Notes: generated by a model from the sequence alone, not told the origin. A DNA stretch of 64,000 nt from Anas platyrhynchos (GCF_047663525.1 NC_092588.1:141010001-141074000), one strand, 5' to 3'. Shown: positions 49,500 to 61,982, numbered from the stretch's first letter. Numbers and translations are program-made.

Positions 49500-52400
49500 C
49501 CATCATGGCATATTGCAGAGAAATTCTTTAATTGTTGTAGGTGATTATCGGGCACCCAAGCACCACCTTGATCATCCTGGATGTGGAGTGAGGCGCTGGA
49601 GGTGGAAGAAAGCCAAATTTCTTTCTGGTTATGACTGCAAGCTAGAAAAGGGTGATGTCAAACACTTATCAGCTTCTCATAACAACTTATTTGCTTTCAG
49701 TGTAATAACAAAGGTAGTTTTTTTTTTTTTATTTTTATTTTTTTTTAATGTTTGAGATACCCGTATGATGACCAGAAGCTACTCAGAATATTCTTGTAAT
49801 TCTCCCTGGATAGAAGTCCGTCAGACAGTATGGGCTAGCTGGAAAAAAATACTTAGTTATTAGTCTGTGTTTCAATGCACTGTGATCTGCAGTGCTCTGA
49901 AATCAGTAATTAGCATTTGCACTAAAAGTCACTTCAGTTTTGTCTGAACTCAAGTTGCACATAGAGAGAAGGCACCTGTTTAAGAACAAACCACATCCAT
50001 GCAGCCCAATCCTATAAATAGAGAAGCAAAATAATGGCTTATCTAACAAATTGTAGGGATTTTTAAATGGGATGAATTCTAATCTTTCTAGGATTATCAC
50101 CTATGTCTGTTCAATGTGATATATAATATTTATGGAACAGAAGTTATTACAAACTATGTTTACATAATAAATCATCATTTATGATATTTGGAGTCGTTAG
50201 CATGGATGAAATATTGCAAATTGCTGTGAATCCATAAGGTGTAAAGGATTTGTATGGCTTATAGAAAAAGTGTGCCTTCAATTTTGAGAATTAAAACAAT
50301 TTTATTATTTGTGCCTCTTTTTTGTAATCTCTGGGCACCATTTCACTTTGTCCACAGAAGAAATATGGAAAGAGATAGAAACTAACGTGAAATTTAAATT
50401 GCTAAGTTTTCTCTCTTTCTTGAGTTCAAGCTGAAAAAGATGTAAAGCAACAATCTTTTTATATCAGAGAAATGTAATTGGTAAGAAACGAGCAGATGTC
50501 ATCACTACTTAAACAAATGTTACTAAAGTTAATATAAATAGGGTGATGTCATTATGAAGTCATGTGCTTGTAACTCAGGCGTTCTCTGACATTTTCTCTC
50601 AGTTTAGCAAAAATAATAAAGGCAATTGAGTGAAAAGCAAAGATTGTTACTTGGCTTACAAATACCATTTGTAAAACTTGCCTTACTTTTAGGACAAGCA
50701 ATAATAATGTATAGAGGAGTTCATTTTGTTTGGGGAAGAAGTGTAATTTTCCATTGGAAACAGAAATGTTTTATTAACATAGGCTGTAGTGTGATACATG
50801 GAAAAACTGCCCCCAAATTACATCTGTGTTCCACTGATATACAGGAATCAGATTAAAGGTTAAGAAAACTGTTTTTCATAATCCCATATATTGCTTGGAT
50901 ACATGTGAGAGGAACAGGGCGATACTGACCTGATAATTCACATTTATTTATAAACAGAAAAAATGACACTTTGCTTATGATGTGTTTTATCTTGTTGTAG
51001 TTGTTTTCTTACTTTTGATTACAGCCTGGTCTTACTATTGTAACTACTACATTTACGTTAAGTAGCTTGATGCTTCACGCCTTAATTACTGCAGTCATTA
51101 CCTTGTTTATTTAGAAACATTGTTGCTGTCTAGTCTATATAAGGTAAGCTACTGAATCTTCTGAGATAATAATCAAAAGTTATTTGTTTATTGTCTTCGT
51201 TCATCAAATTCCCTGAAGAGGATTTTATGTTATTTTAACCTAGTTAGGAGCTGTTGAAAATGGATTTGGAATGGTGCTGGTGCCAAATCTTAAATATAGC
51301 ACTTATGACATAATAAAATATTGGCTTTAATTTTACAAAATGAGGTTGGTTGTCTCTCCAGGACAGCTGCTCTTTCACTAGTGGGTTGGGTTTTCTCTTT
51401 CCTGTGGTTCCACAAGTGGGAGATAAGGCTTCTGCATCAGCATCACTCCTCACCATGGCTTCTTGCTGAGCTTAGATGAAGTTGACTTCTAGGGAACTGA
51501 TGTTTACAGTTGAACATAACATCTTTTTTAAAACTAGATGCTCTTTTATTACTTAACTAAAACACAGTATTTGGTGTCTGTTATGTTAGAATAGAACAAG
51601 AAAGCTTTTGTATATATGTAATATGCCCGTTTGTCTCTTTAGCTTGGAAATGTCCGGATTCAACAACACAAGGGAATTGGCAAAACACGATGAAGCTCCT
51701 GTCCCATTCAGCTACCTCAGATTTTGCTTCAGTGTCTAATTGTGATCATTTTACACATCCTGCCTCCTTTGACTGACAGTCATCAAGAGTAAAGGGTCAA
51801 ATTGTCTTAGTCCTATATTTCAGAGAAACAGAGTAGGTTGCAACACAAGTATGACAACTCAAACAATGCATGTATTTCCTATTTTTTTTCCTGATTATTG
51901 GAGGCATTTTTGACCCAAGAGAAATACAGTAAGTCTGTTTTATTCTCACTGTCTGTGTTGGAACAAGTGAACAGGTCTTTAGGTATATAGTTTGTTTTGA
52001 AGGCCATTAAAGCAGCTGCAAACTTCAAACAAGATGTAAGACAGTTGCTCTTTGTTCAGGCTAATGACATAAATCCCTCAAACAATTTGTAAAAAAAAAA
52101 AAAATAAATAAATAAAAGTGAAGTAGCACTTTCAGAAGATGGATGTATTTGCAGGAGGAGAGAATGACAGATCACAAACCCCTTGGGAAACAGAAATAAA
52201 TGGAACAAAGTAGCGGGATGAGGTTTTACTGCACATACAGATTAAAGTCTTTACCAAGCTATTGCCATACTGATATCATTAAACCAAAATGGTCCTTGCA
52301 TTCACAGGCCATCCTGTTTTCAACATACTGCTACTAGTATTTTGTTACCAGGATCCTTCCATGAAATTATTTGCAATTATGTCATATCTGAAAGCCAAGG

Positions 52401-55400
52401 CTCTGAATCAAGACTAAATTTATTCATTGCCAGGTTGTATCCATTTCAGTTTGGCCAGCACTGTCCTTTAACTTAATCAGCTCTTCTTGCTGCCTAGTAT
52501 TTCATCTGTGAGGTATTTATAGACAGCCCTTTTCAATCTTCTTTAGATAACGTAAGCCAAGAATGTTTGGTCTCCTCTTGTTAGGGTGTCACCAGTGCTG
52601 TGGTCATTTTAATTCCCCCTTGCTTATGTTCCAGTCAAAATTTAACATCCTTAAGCAATGTTGACCAGAAATAGATATGATATTCCAGATGAGAAGGGAT
52701 AACGATGAAGCTATTTCACTATTGCATACCATGTGTTGATTTTTCTTCTCTCCTGATGATTTCCCACAGCTGATATTCTGCTAATAGCAGAAATACTTAC
52801 CTGTCACCAGGTGGATGATCTTCCATTTGCAGTGCTGAATTTCATCTATCCACATAGGCAACTCCATTCCCAGTCTCCAAATGTTTCCAGTATGATATTT
52901 CAAAAATCATTACAGTAACAATGTTGCTCAGCTCTACAGCCATTAGTGAAAGTCAATAGCACAGCATGTGCCAGAGTAATTAATGAAAATATTAAACAAA
53001 GTCAGTCCCAGGACTAATTTTTAAAGAACTCCACTGGCAAGCTTCTTTCAGCATAATGATTCCTTTAAATTATCTGCAGCTTTCTCTCCTCTAATGAGTC
53101 CCACAGCTGCCTTGTAGTTCTTGTTCTAATTCCCATTTTCATTGGTTTAATAATCTTTCACACTGTGCAGTATCAGAAACTTTATTTAGATCCAGCAAGA
53201 TTAGATACACTAAATTTTCTCTAGTAATTTTATACCAAATTCAGAGGGGCATGCACAAAGCCCTCTGTTCATCAGGAAGGCCCAGGTCTGATACAGTAAG
53301 TTAATTTTAGTTGGGATTCTCACACTGAATTACTAAATGAGTACAGATTAAGTTTTATAAAATTGTACTTGCATAGAAATCACAATTAGAAAAATGTTTA
53401 TATTTTCATGTATGGATAATACATGAGAACTAACTTGTAATTAGTACTTTTTTATAACAATTGTAATGTTTCAAATGTACTTGAATAAGTACAGAAACTG
53501 ACATTGCTGAAATCTAATTTTTAAATTTCTATAGATGATCACTCATAACTGTAGAAACACTACTTTGTTTTTCAGGGTGACCAAATTGAGTTAAGATTCT
53601 ATCTTGTTGGTAGTTACTGGTATAAACTGACTAATTGGAGTGTAGTTGTTCCCAGCTTCTTCCAGTGAAAAAGACATTGGACTTGGGCTCACTGTTACAC
53701 TCTTTTTCAATTACCTCTCACTATATTGGAACTTTGAAAATGTTGGATCAGAAAAATAATGGTGTATTCTGCATTTAGCCATGAAAAACTAGGTTAAGAA
53801 AGGTTTGCCTGTTTACAGGGTAGGATGTTAATAAGGATTAATTGATGTCATCCCTCCTCTCTAATGGCTCTACCTGCCTTATTTTTTCTCATTAGACAGT
53901 GGAGTTAAATAGCTGTGATCTGACCTTGCCATAACAGTTAGCTCTACGCGATGTAGGTGGAAACAAAGCAGGTTTGTAATTGCAATGAGGTACGTTCTTT
54001 CCGTAAATTTCATCAGGGCTAGAACATTACTTGTTGGGCTGGTTATACCGTGCGTAACCACAGTCCTTTCCCACAGGATGGACCAAGCAGTGGAGTAACA
54101 AAGGTATTTTATGTAATTATATGTTATTCCGTGACTCTGAAAACATTAACTATGTAGTGTGGTTTTCTGCTACAATCCTTGTCTGTGTGAAGTGATGGTA
54201 CCTCCTTTGGCTGTTTCCTGGTGGAAAAAAAAGGTAAGGAAAGCTCTGCATTGCAGGGTTTTGGAGGACAGAGCAGATGAGACTGCCATTTGAATCAGTC
54301 TCTGAAGCCTTTCTGTTGCAAGGCCACCCATGGAAATGTTGGATGCTTATTGCCTTATTGAAGCATGTTTTAGCTTCAGGAGTAGGCAGTACTGCAATTT
54401 CTTTTCTACCACAGTTTTTTTTTTTTTTTACATTTACTTTTTTTTGTTTGTTTGTTTTTTTAAATCAAGATTAATCTATTAATGATATTTCCTGTAATTG
54501 TACATGACGATTTCCTGCTTCTGTTATTTCTGTACTGCAAACTTCCTCTACTAGCTTCACGGTCTGTTCTTGTCAGAACTCTGTTCTGCTCTTGGTATGA
54601 ACCAGAATATCCAGTTGCCTCAACTCTAAATTTGCCATTGACCAACATGAAAGGAAAAAAAGTTATCTGATATAGGAAATCAAATAGTTAATAAAATATA
54701 GACATAGCAAACGCTTCTATATCATTTGAGGTTTATTAAGATATAAGCCTTTCTAAATTCCATACACATTTTGAAGCTTGTTTACATCACATTATTACTT
54801 TTTTTTTTTTCCTCAGAGAAAATAGCATTGTTGATCCCTTTATTTTTCTGATAGCATCTTAAGGCTGTATTCACAATGAGCACCACAAATGCCATCTACA
54901 GTTCTGAGTAGAAATGAGAGACTTGACCTGCGTCATAGCTCACATTTAGAGGCTCGCTTATCAAGTGGGATATGACTATGAGACCCTGAGATATGAGTGA
55001 ATGTCTAAATTTATCACCAACAGTCCTTTTTCCACAGTCTTGACACATGATGTCACACTGTCGGTTACATCTCTAATGACTAGTGCACCCATACAATGAG
55101 TATGATTTTAACATGACAGTATAATAGAAGCTAAACAACAAATTGTGAGGCAACTCCCTAAGATACATCCCTTGTTTTATGCAGCATTTATACTTCAAAA
55201 GTAAGTGTTGATATGCTTACTCTTCATTTTATGTTAGTGGTATGTTAAGGGTTCAAGGAAGTAGATACTCTACAGAATAAAGGGTCATCATAAGGCCATC
55301 ACAAAGAAGATGGCATCAACAGAAGAAAAAAGAGACTGGGAATGGAAAGAGCAGAATTGGTTCTTGTGGCAGTGCTGTTAGTTCATGACGTCTTCACAAG

Positions 55401-57184
55401 TTCATTTAACTATACGCTGAATAACTTACCTGTAAGCTGGTAATTTTATGAAAGGAATGATGTGATCACCTGCAGCAACAAAAGATAAAATGAATGATTT
55501 GGGATGTTCTTTCTAGTTCCAGCTCATGTATTTCTTCCCTGTCTTGGAGGATCCTTGGTTTATATCCATAGTATGTATATATTTTTCTATTATTTTTTAA
55601 CTTTGTCCTTGACATACTACTTTAAATTATTAATAAAAAATAAGCATCTCATTGTCCAATTATGTACAAAGAGCTATGAATTCATGAAATACTTCAGCCA
55701 GAAATATCTTTGGCTGAAGGACAGTTACGTTACCAAGAAGAAAAAAAAAAGGCTCTGGAAATGCTTATTCAGTGTCATTCAATACATCATTTAAGCTAGC
55801 TTCTCTCCCCTTCTTCACTAATAAATGATCCTGCTGATGTAATTAACTTGTCTCTTCTGTGTCAATCATTTAAAGTAGTTCCACTCTTAGGAACTTCAGT
55901 TTTACGTCACTGAATGCCACCGTTTTTCCACAGCTGTTTTTATATTGTGGTCTGCCTTCTAAACAATCTGAACAATTCCTGGCATGTACAGCGTAACCAG
56001 GGATAATGATTATGTCAGGAGAAACTTTAACCTCAAGAGATATTTACGCTTTATTACTACAGAGATTGCTTTAAGATCTATTCTGTATTAGCAAGGGAAT
56101 CAGAAAGCTGGGAACAGTAATTTATGGAAGACAGTCAAAGTTATGTTATGTTCTGCTTGCTTTACAAAGCCTTCTAGTGCCTGTGTGGCCACAGTATGCA
56201 GGCAAAAGTGACAGAAGCTGAAAAGGTCAGAATATTCTGGAAGCAGTCAATCCGTGCATCATGTTTTATCCAGGCCACTCTGAAAAGCAGAGTTTAATTT
56301 TTCCCCAACAGCCAGCTGTTGTACATCCAGCTCAGAGAAACAGCAAAAATGCATCTTCTGGTAGTAAAAGGTACCAAAGACATAACCATGTGCCCTGTCC
56401 TTTTATTGTCCTTCCCTTGCATTGAAGAAGTTCAAATTCTTTGAAATTTAATTCTCACAGGGACTGTATTCATAGCACCTGATCATTCCTCTTTGTTGTC
56501 ACCCTTTTCTTCAGTCTGGGACCCTTGAGCAAACCATGGATTAAGAGGTAATTGTTAAAAACAGAAGTCAGATATTTAGAAAATGACCTTTCAGGTATGT
56601 GCTGACTTCTTGGTACCTCTTTCTATGAAAGCTGAGAACTAGCCATGAAAGGCTTGTGCTGCAGAGGCTCAATGGGATTTTTGTTGTTGTTTTCACAAGA
56701 GATTGGATTCCACCCGAGCCAAATGCATATGACTAATTCTAGGTGCTCAGTCATGGAAAATGTTGGCCACATTGCACTGTCAGTGTTTAATAACAGGTAA
56801 AAAGCATCAAGGTGAACTTCTCTTTCTATTTACTTTGCATGGGAGATAATTAGTATGTTGAAAGCAATATACTATTAACACTAATACAGCAGTATAAGTG
56901 TTTGTTTTGTCACTAGTTACCTAGTAACAGATTTTGATTGTATTTTAACATTATTAGGAAGCTGACTACATGCATTTTAACTGAAAACAGGAATGGCATT
57001 ATTTACACCTGTTTATAGATGAAAAGAGAATAAAAGAATGATGCATCTGATAACATTACAAAAAATGCTGGCATATTTAGCATCTGTTTCAGGGTGCTTC
57101 TTGGATTTTTGTTCAGCTATAAATAACCTTTTTGTCCAGAATATGCTGTAGCAGAGCATCAGAATTTTTGGCAGGAAGTAAACA
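49500..57184. other. Intergenic region between the C10orf67-like promoter and OTUD1
   Basis: No gene was found. T runs lie at about 49718-49745 and 54417-54429, and an A-rich tract at 52091-52117. One ancient LINE-like relic is listed separately. Short frames here are chance. Confidence 0.55.
52500..53300 (-). mobile_element. Possible ancient CR1/L3-like LINE relic
   Basis: Several segments in order resemble the reverse complement of an old CR1/L3-family element: CCAGATGAGAAGGG, CAGGTGGATGATCTTCCATT, CAGTCCCAGGACTAATTTTTAAAGAACTCCACTGG, and CTTTATTTAGATCCAGCAAGATTAGAT. It is very diverged, with no intact frame. The family is named from memory, so the assignment is tentative. Confidence 0.4.
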
Positions 57185-57685
57185 AATGAGGTTTAACAAG
57201 AGCAAGCATAGAGTCCTGCACCTGGGAAGGAACAACCACATGTATCTGTACAGGCTGAGGGTTGACCTGCTGGAGAGGAGCTCTGTGGAGGAAGACCTGG
57301 AGGGGCCTGGTGGATGACAGGTTGACCATGAGCCAGCAGTGTGCCCTGGTGGCCAAGAAGGCCAGTGGGATAAGTGTGGGAGACAGAGGAATTTGGCCAA
57401 CCTCCTTTCACTGGTTTGTGGGGCAGGACAAGGGGCAATGGTCAAAAAATGGATCACAGGAAGTTCTGCACCAACATGTGAAAGGACTTCTTCATGGTGA
57501 GGGTGATGGAGCACTGGGACAGGCTGCCCAGGGAGGTTGTGGAGTCTCCTTCTCTTGAGATATTCATGGCCCGTCTGGATGCCTCCCTGGGCAGCCTGCT
57601 CTAGGGAACCTGCTTTGGCAGGGGGGTTGGACCCAGTGATCTCTGGAGGTCCCTTCCAGCCCCTACAATTCTGTGATTCTGTGAT
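57185..57685 (+). mobile_element. CR1 LINE 3' fragment with internal deletion
   Basis: Starts within the ORF2 tail (frame reads FNKSKHRVLHLGRNN near 57190-57235) and ends GATTCTGTGATTCTGTGAT. The region from about 57380 to 57400 jumps from ORF2 coding to the 3' part, so an internal segment is missing. The copy cannot code for a working protein. Confidence 0.92.
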
Positions 57686-58007
57686 CAGAATACTAACATG
57701 ATGGAAATTTGGGCATACATAATGAATCTGGTTCTTTCCTCAAAGGAAGCACCACAAATGTTGTACCTCATCGTAACTAACAATCAGAACAAAACAGCTG
57801 CCCATCAATTACTGTACCACCGTTCCAAATAACCTGTGGTTTTGGAGAGGTGGAACAGTCATTATTGGGAGTCTCTGTAACATCCTAGGAGACAGAAATC
57901 AGCAGTACTGCATATTCAAACTGCAGCACTCATTTTTAACAGAAGTTATTCTCCTGCATCCGTTTAGTGCTCTCTAACAGGAAGAGCTGCCTCTCTCTGT
58001 GCCTTCC

Positions 58008-58017
58008 CCCCCCCCCC
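58008..58017 (+). repeat. Poly(C) run
   Basis: Ten or so C in a row in the intergenic flank of OTUD1. Confidence 0.85.
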
Positions 58018-58439
58018 AACTCATTTACCATACTATTTAAGACCTTAAACCCACCACCCTGAAGTCAGCTCTGGCATTCACCTGTGGGCAGAACGATTCA
58101 CTAAGCAAAAATGTAGACATACATTTTTTAAAGTAAAAAATGTGGGCAGAAGAGCCGGTGAGCATTAAGTAATGTACATCTTTATTACAGTAACAACGCA
58201 AAAACCCCACAGTGAACAGCTATTGGCACATTTTAAACCCTCTGGGAAGGGACAACTTCCAGTGATTTTACATTAGATCACCTCTGAATATATTAGAATT
58301 CATTTTAGCTTGGGAATATACCTTGTAAAATTTTGATTAAGAAGCAAAACTAAGCAGGAATCTTTCTTTTGCTCCAGGCCTTCGTTTTAAGGAGGAAAGC
58401 ACTTCAATTTACTACCACTTGGCTCGTTTGTTTCCTCTC

Positions 58440-58760
58440 AGAGCCATTTGTCATCCAGAAATACAGATTCACTGGCTGATCTCACATGCTATATTTAAGG
58501 CAGAGTGCTGAACATTCAGAAATACAGGAGTCACTCCGTAATTTCAGAGCAGCTGTAATACCTTATCGCCCCGTAAGCGGCTGCCAGAAGCGCTCCTGGC
58601 TAATGCCCATCGCCATTTGTCCACAAGTGTCAGCTTGCTGGCTGGGGCAGGGAAATCAGGGATTTGATTCAGATCTGATACACCTCTTACACTTCAAAGG
58701 CAATGATTTTGGGTACGTGTTGACTAAATTTTTAGGAAAAGGCTCCCCGTAGTGCATGGG
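58440..58760. promoter_or_regulatory. Putative conserved element about 0.8 kb upstream of OTUD1
   Basis: A non-repetitive block of balanced composition in an otherwise AT-rich flank. It includes CCATTTGTCATCCAG, AGCTGTAATACCTTATCGCC and CATCGCCATTTGTCC words. The short frame through it shows no known protein. It may be an OTUD1 enhancer; conservation was not tested. Confidence 0.3.
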
Positions 58761-59488
58761 ACTGGATGCTGTGTTTCAGCCAAAACAAAAAGGGAAAGCA
58801 GATCTGAGGACTGTGCCCTTAAGCACCCCCAGTTTTTAGCATCGAGGATTTCAGCGTTTCTCATTCTGTGTGAAAGGTGAGGAGATCAGAAAATATGTTC
58901 TGAATAAAAATGATGTGTGGTGTTGGGGGTACCACTGGACATGCGTTCAAACCACACCTAAGGCTCCAAGGAAGCAGTTATTTTATTTTTGACACTGTGG
59001 CCACGAGTGATTCTCTTAGTTAAGACTTGTTTGTATTATTTAATGAAAATAGGAACAAGGACAATTCCCCGTGATCTTTTTCAGCTGTGTTTTCAACCCC
59101 CCCGCCCTGTGGTATTCACCCACCGCCCCCAACTTCATTATGGACGCCTTGAGGCAGCTGGGGGGGGGGGGCGTGTCCTCACGAAGCGCCGCCCCCCGCA
59201 TTCCAACGTGCCCAGGCCCTGAGGTAAACACAGCGGCGGCCCCGCCCCCCCGGCCCGGCCTCCAGCAGCTTCCAGAAGGGCCTGGGCCCGCCGCGCGCGT
59301 GCCCGCGGAGAGGGGGGGGGGCGGGAGCGCGCGCGGCGCTTGTGGCGCAGGCGGAATTGGGGGCGGCGGAGGCGGGGAGGGGCCGGGCCGGGCTGTGAGG
59401 GGAGGGCCGGGCGGGCAGGGGGTGATGCCCGCGTTTATTTTTACCCCCGCCGCTCCCCGCTCCCCGCCCCGGCTGCGGCGGCGCCGCC

Positions 59489-59495
59489 TATAAAG
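59489..59495 (+). promoter_or_regulatory. TATA-like box immediately upstream of OTUD1
   Basis: A TATAAAG heptamer sits in a GC-rich setting, 26 bases before the OTUD1 ATG. A functional TATA box normally sets transcription about 30 bases downstream, which here would fall at or just inside the start codon. The motif may therefore be incidental, or the main transcript may start further upstream in the CpG island. The motif is plain in the sequence; its function is uncertain. Confidence 0.45.
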
Positions 59496-59514
59496 CGGCG
59501 GGGGGGCGGCGAGG

Positions 59515-60786
59515 ATGCAGCTGTACAGCTCGGTCATCACCCACTACCCGCCGGGCGCCGCTCCCCCGGCCACCGCCACCACCGCGGCCGTCTTCAAGGT
59601 CTCGCTGCCGCCGGGACCCCCCCCCTCGGCTGAGGCGTCCAAGAGCGGAGCCGCGGGGCCCGGCCCGGCCGCGGGGAGCCCGGCGAAGGACGGCTCCGGG
59701 ATCACCTCCACCACCAGCAGCACCAGCAGCGCCGGGAGCGGCAGCGCCATGCCCGCCTTCTCCTCCTGCCTGCAGGTGATGCCGGCGGCCAGCCCCGCCG
59801 GCCCGCACTACAGCTCCTGCGCCCACATCGCCGTGACCGCCCGGCGCCGCCGCCCGCTGGAGCGGATCGTGCCCATACGGGCAGTGCAGCGGGGCGAGGC
59901 CCGCCCGGAGCCGCCGCACAGCCCGGGCTGGCTGGAGGGAGTCCTGGAGGCCGTGCGGCAGCCCCCGGGGGAAGCAGAAGCCTCGGTCGCCACCGCCGCC
60001 GTCATCCCGAGGCCCGCCGAGGAGCCCAGCAACCGCAGCCTGCGCCTCAGCGAGCACCGCCAGGCGCTGCAGGCCGCCGCCGGCAGGCCCCGGAGCCGTG
60101 AGGGAGAGGAGAAGGAGGAGGAGGAGGAGGAGGAGGGGGAGGAAGGCGGCCGTGTGGCCCCCTCCGCTCCCCGGGGGCTGTGCGGGCGAGCGGAGCGCAG
60201 CGAGAAGCTGGCGCTGTACCTGGCCGAGGTGGAGAAGCAGGACGGGTACCTGCGGCAGAAGGGCCGGTTCCGCTTCCACATCATCCCCGACGGCAACTGC
60301 CTGTACCGAGCCGTCTGCAAGGCGCTGTACGGAGACCAGCGGCTGCACGGCGAGCTCCGCGAGCAGACGGTGCACTACATCGCCGACCACCTGGACCACT
60401 TCAGCCCCATCATCGAGGGCGACGTGGGAGAGTTCCTCATCGCCGCCGCGCAGGACGGAGCCTGGGCCGGCTACCCGGAGCTGCTGGCCATGGGGCAGAT
60501 GCTCAACGTGAACATCCACCTGACGACGGGCGGCCGGCCCGAGAGCCCCACCGTGTCCACCATGGTTCACTACCTGGGGCCCGAGGACCCGACGCGGCCC
60601 AGCATCTGGCTGAGCTGGCTCAGCAACGGGCACTACGATGCCGTGCTGGACCGCCTGTGCCCCAACCCGGAGTACGAGGCGTGGTGCAGACAGACTCAGG
60701 TGCAGCGCAGGCGGGACGAGGAGCTGGCCAAGTCCATGGCAGTGTCCCTGTCCAAGATGTACATCGAGCAGAACGCCTGCTCGTGA
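59515..60786 (+). CDS. OTUD1: OTU domain-containing deubiquitinase OTUD1, intronless
   Basis: A single 423-residue reading frame without introns encodes a cysteine protease that removes ubiquitin chains; the family is described as preferring K63 linkages. The protein starts MQLYSSVITHYPPG and is Ala/Pro-rich to about residue 190. A Glu-rich tract follows at about 198-214. The OTU domain runs from about residue 225 to 385. The catalytic cysteine is C262 in the motif PDGNCLYRA, with D259 just before it, and the catalytic histidine is H373 in SNGHYDAV. The tail (about 401-416, DEELAKSMAVSLSKMY) resembles a ubiquitin-interacting motif, and the protein ends QNACS. Human OTUD1 is 481 residues with C320 and H431, so the 58-residue difference lies entirely in the variable N-terminal half. 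The ATG has A at -3, and an in-frame TAA at 59491 rules out an upstream extension. The gene lies in a CpG island, divergent from the C10orf67-like gene about 10 kb to the left. Confidence 0.97.
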   Translation: MQLYSSVITHYPPGAAPPATATTAAVFKVSLPPGPPPSAEASKSGAAGPGPAAGSPAKDGSGITSTTSSTSSAGSGSAMPAFSSCLQVMPAASPAGPHYSSCAHIAVTARRRRPLERIVPIRAVQRGEARPEPPHSPGWLEGVLEAVRQPPGEAEASVATAAVIPRPAEEPSNRSLRLSEHRQALQAAAGRPRSREGEEKEEEEEEEGEEGGRVAPSAPRGLCGRAERSEKLALYLAEVEKQDGYLRQKGRFRFHIIPDGNCLYRAVCKALYGDQRLHGELREQTVHYIADHLDHFSPIIEGDVGEFLIAAAQDGAWAGYPELLAMGQMLNVNIHLTTGGRPESPTVSTMVHYLGPEDPTRPSIWLSWLSNGHYDAVLDRLCPNPEYEAWCRQTQVQRRRDEELAKSMAVSLSKMYIEQNACS

Positions 60787-61171
60787 GACCGCCCGGCCCG
60801 TGGGCTGACAGACTGGTGGAAGGTGCGCTGGCTGTGATGGTGATGCCTTAATCCTTAATGAAGCAGCAGCACCCCAGATGGTGAGAAGAGCCACAGGTTG
60901 TGGGGGATAAATCCTAACGTATTTGTAATATTCTGTTGTAAAAAGAACCTTAGCCTCGGATTATTTGCCAGCAGATTCTCCGTGTATGTGTTTTCCCTCC
61001 CCACTGTTTCTCTATTTTCTATAAGAATGTATTTTTTGCACAATATTTTTAAACTGTTACCTCCATCTTCTACATCTCGTGTTAGTATCTGGCTTTGAGC
61101 TGTACAGCCAAAAACATTTGTAAACAGTTTTTGTAGATAAGGCTTATGATGTAACAGCTATTTTTTGCTGT

Positions 61172-61172
<1 letters not shown>

Positions 61173-61206
<34 letters not shown>
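61173..61206 (+). repeat. Poly(T) run, 34 bases, in the OTUD1 3' UTR
   Basis: Uninterrupted T run about 390 bases after the stop codon; it would be a long U tract in the mRNA. Confidence 0.95.
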
Positions 61207-61210
<4 letters not shown>

Positions 61211-61976
61211 CCATAAACCTTATATTTCTACCAAATGAAGTTGGTGTCAAACAACTCTCCCTAACTGGTGAAAGCTTTGTGGGTGTTTCTTGCAAAACAA
61301 TAGTTTCTCTAGAAGTGCGGCAAAGTCTGAAAAGATTGCTTCTCAAAACAGTTGCTTTCTCTGCCTCCAGCACAGAACAGGTCCTTTGAGCCAGTTGGAA
61401 TGCAGCTCACATGAACAGTACAGGGAGCAATTGACTCTTCTGTATTTAATTACTGTTTTGAGTAAACTGGCCTCTTGTTGCCTGGTTGGCTTACCCTCTG
61501 CTCCATTTATGTTATTTATCTGTAATAACAGAACATTAACTTGCAATAGAATGTTGTGACTAGATAATAGCCTCCCGCTTCGGCAATAATTGCCTTGGCT
61601 GCACCTCAGTGTTTGTGTCTGGTTTCTGGGGTTATGGTGTCTTTTGTACAAGCCCTGCTTCTTTTTTGGCGCTTCTATTGCACCAACAAATCATTATCTG
61701 ATCACAACATTTTATTCATTTAACTTTATTTTCTAATCAAGAAATCAGGAGCGGTGTTCTGCATTTAAAAAGTATTTAAATTGAGATTTGTATGGTTTGC
61801 TGGGTCAAACATGTAAATGTTTCTGATCTGAATTCTGTTTCTTCTACTTTCTGATTAACTTGTTAGATATATTTATTAAGTAATGCAGTTTGTACTTTTT
61901 TATTTTGTAATATATTGTGATTTTGGAATTTATACTGTATTTGTATAATAGGAGTATTCTCAGCTAAAATGGAATG

Positions 61977-61982
61977 AATAAA
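61977..61982 (+). terminator. Poly(A) signal AATAAA of OTUD1
   Basis: A canonical AATAAA is followed by a U/GU-rich stretch (TTTTACTTGTGCTCTTTCTTG) about 15-35 bases downstream, as expected of a cleavage and polyadenylation site. It gives a 3' UTR of about 1.2 kb. Confidence 0.75.

Larger units (their letters stand above)
59150..60860. promoter_or_regulatory. CpG island covering OTUD1 promoter and coding region
   Basis: This stretch is very GC-rich and dense in CpG, in sharp contrast to the AT-rich flanks. It includes an uninterrupted G run at about 59161-59171 and another at about 59310-59320, GC-box-like sequences at 59395-59470, the TATA-like box and the whole OTUD1 CDS. It is the obvious promoter region for OTUD1. 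The transcription start cannot be fixed from sequence. Confidence 0.85.

Noticed and set aside
59488-60894. 468-codon antisense frame across OTUD1
   Set aside because: It mirrors the GC-rich OTUD1 CDS, is low-complexity and has no recognisable domain. The sense strand carries the clear catalytic motifs.
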